From Chloroflexota bacterium (GTDB taxonomy: Bacteria > Chloroflexota > Dehalococcoidia > Lucifugimonadales > JADFKI01): a DNA stretch of 6,220 nucleotides. Below, piece after piece: positions 5,861 through 6,220 of the stretch. How positions within the stretch are numbered: the first letter of the stretch is position 1; the number at the start of each line of letters is the position of its first letter. The notes below the pieces were generated by a model, which saw nothing but the letters and a program-made list of their open reading frames with translations, ran no database searches and was not told the DNA's origin. The stretch lies in assembly GCA_009838595.1 (NCBI GenBank), contig VXRI01000403.1, forward strand, positions 1 to 6,220, given 5' to 3'. The position numbers and the translations under genes were made by a program.

Positions 5861-6217
5861 GTGGCAGATTATGACTTCGTACGGGAGTGCCGCACACCGT
5901 TCTCGGAATGCTATACGGTCCTCGAAGGTAACAGAACCGTCGGTAGGCTGGATGTGCACTTTGCCGATGTGATTGTACACGGCACATTGAGTGTCGATGA
6001 AAGCCTGACCGGCGAAGACGTCCACGAACTCATCGACATTTTGGACGGCGAACTGCTGAATTCCGCAGGTATCGTGCGGCAGGAAGTCATCATCCACGTT
6101 CATCAGGGACGGGACCTTGGCGTGTACAGCACTAGCGAATACGACAGCAACGGGCGAATCCAGAATATGAGCGATAGGGATGGAGTGGGATGGCAACTAG
6201 AACGCGGGAGCGGCTGA
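5861..6217 (+). CDS. small acidic, lysine-free protein of unknown function
   Basis: I do not recognise this 118-residue protein. It starts with GTG after a strong ribosome binding site and ends 3 bases before the window edge. It contains 22 Asp/Glu, 9 Arg, no Lys, and no signal peptide or membrane segment, so it is probably a soluble cytoplasmic protein. The pattern suggests an alpha/beta fold: beta-like stretches at about 17-22, 26-34 and 36-43, an amphipathic helix from about 50 to 67 (TGEDVHELIDILDGELL), then a beta strand EVIIHVHQGRD at 75-85. The tail after about 90 is Gly/Ser/Asp-rich and probably flexible. The HVHQG segment could be a functional site, but this is conjecture. It lies 175 bases after proA; no clear promoter was found, so it may be independent or read through from proA. 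Confidence 0.72.
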   Translation: MADYDFVRECRTPFSECYTVLEGNRTVGRLDVHFADVIVHGTLSVDESLTGEDVHELIDILDGELLNSAGIVRQEVIIHVHQGRDLGVYSTSEYDSNGRIQNMSDRDGVGWQLERGSG

Positions 6218-6220
6218 CCT

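Noticed and set aside
5732..6196. A 154-codon reverse-strand frame overlapping the small + strand gene.
   Set aside because: It has no convincing ribosome binding site or family resemblance and runs back into the intergenic region, while the + strand frame has AGGGGA at good spacing and sensible codon use.
1..6220. Defence island, mobile element or new multi-gene system centred on the Uma2 gene.
   Set aside because: Its neighbours are housekeeping metabolic genes, and no transposase, target-site duplication, integrase or paired toxin/antitoxin gene is visible.

Overview
The window reads as ordinary chromosomal DNA of a moderately GC-rich free-living bacterium. The combination of a C-terminally coiled-coil Uma2-type nuclease, a PUA-domain glutamate 5-kinase and a Nudix protein of the NUDT6 / plant NUDT type fits Chloroflexota (SAR202 or Dehalococcoidia-like lineages). 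That assignment is an inference from gene style, not from a marker gene. There is no rRNA, tRNA, CRISPR array, transposase or phage gene.

Layout: (i) 82-1874, + strand, a likely two-gene unit: a Nudix hydrolase with an N-terminal pre-Nudix domain, then 47 bases later an inosine-uridine-type nucleoside hydrolase. Both act on nucleotide or nucleoside compounds, so a salvage or housecleaning role is plausible. (ii) 1875-2060, a convergent gap with no clear terminator. (iii) 2061-2825, - strand, a Uma2-family (DUF820) PD-(D/E)XK nuclease-like protein with no partner gene. (iv) 2826-2981, a divergent control region with two back-to-back extended -10 promoters. (v) 2982-4181, proB (glutamate 5-kinase), a 199-base gap carrying a second promoter, then proA (gamma-glutamyl phosphate reductase) at 4381-5685. 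(vi) 5861-6217, a small acidic lysine-free protein of unknown function with a GTG start and a strong ribosome binding site.

ProB and ProA catalyse the first two steps of proline synthesis from glutamate: ProB makes gamma-glutamyl phosphate and ProA reduces it to glutamate semialdehyde, which cyclises for reduction by ProC (not present here). The unusual points are modest: active-site substitutions in the nucleoside hydrolase, a eukaryote-like Nudix architecture, an exact 20-base repeat shared by proB and proA, apparent GATC depletion with a linked Asp-Arg codon-pair pattern, and the orphan small protein. I found no convincing new multi-gene system.
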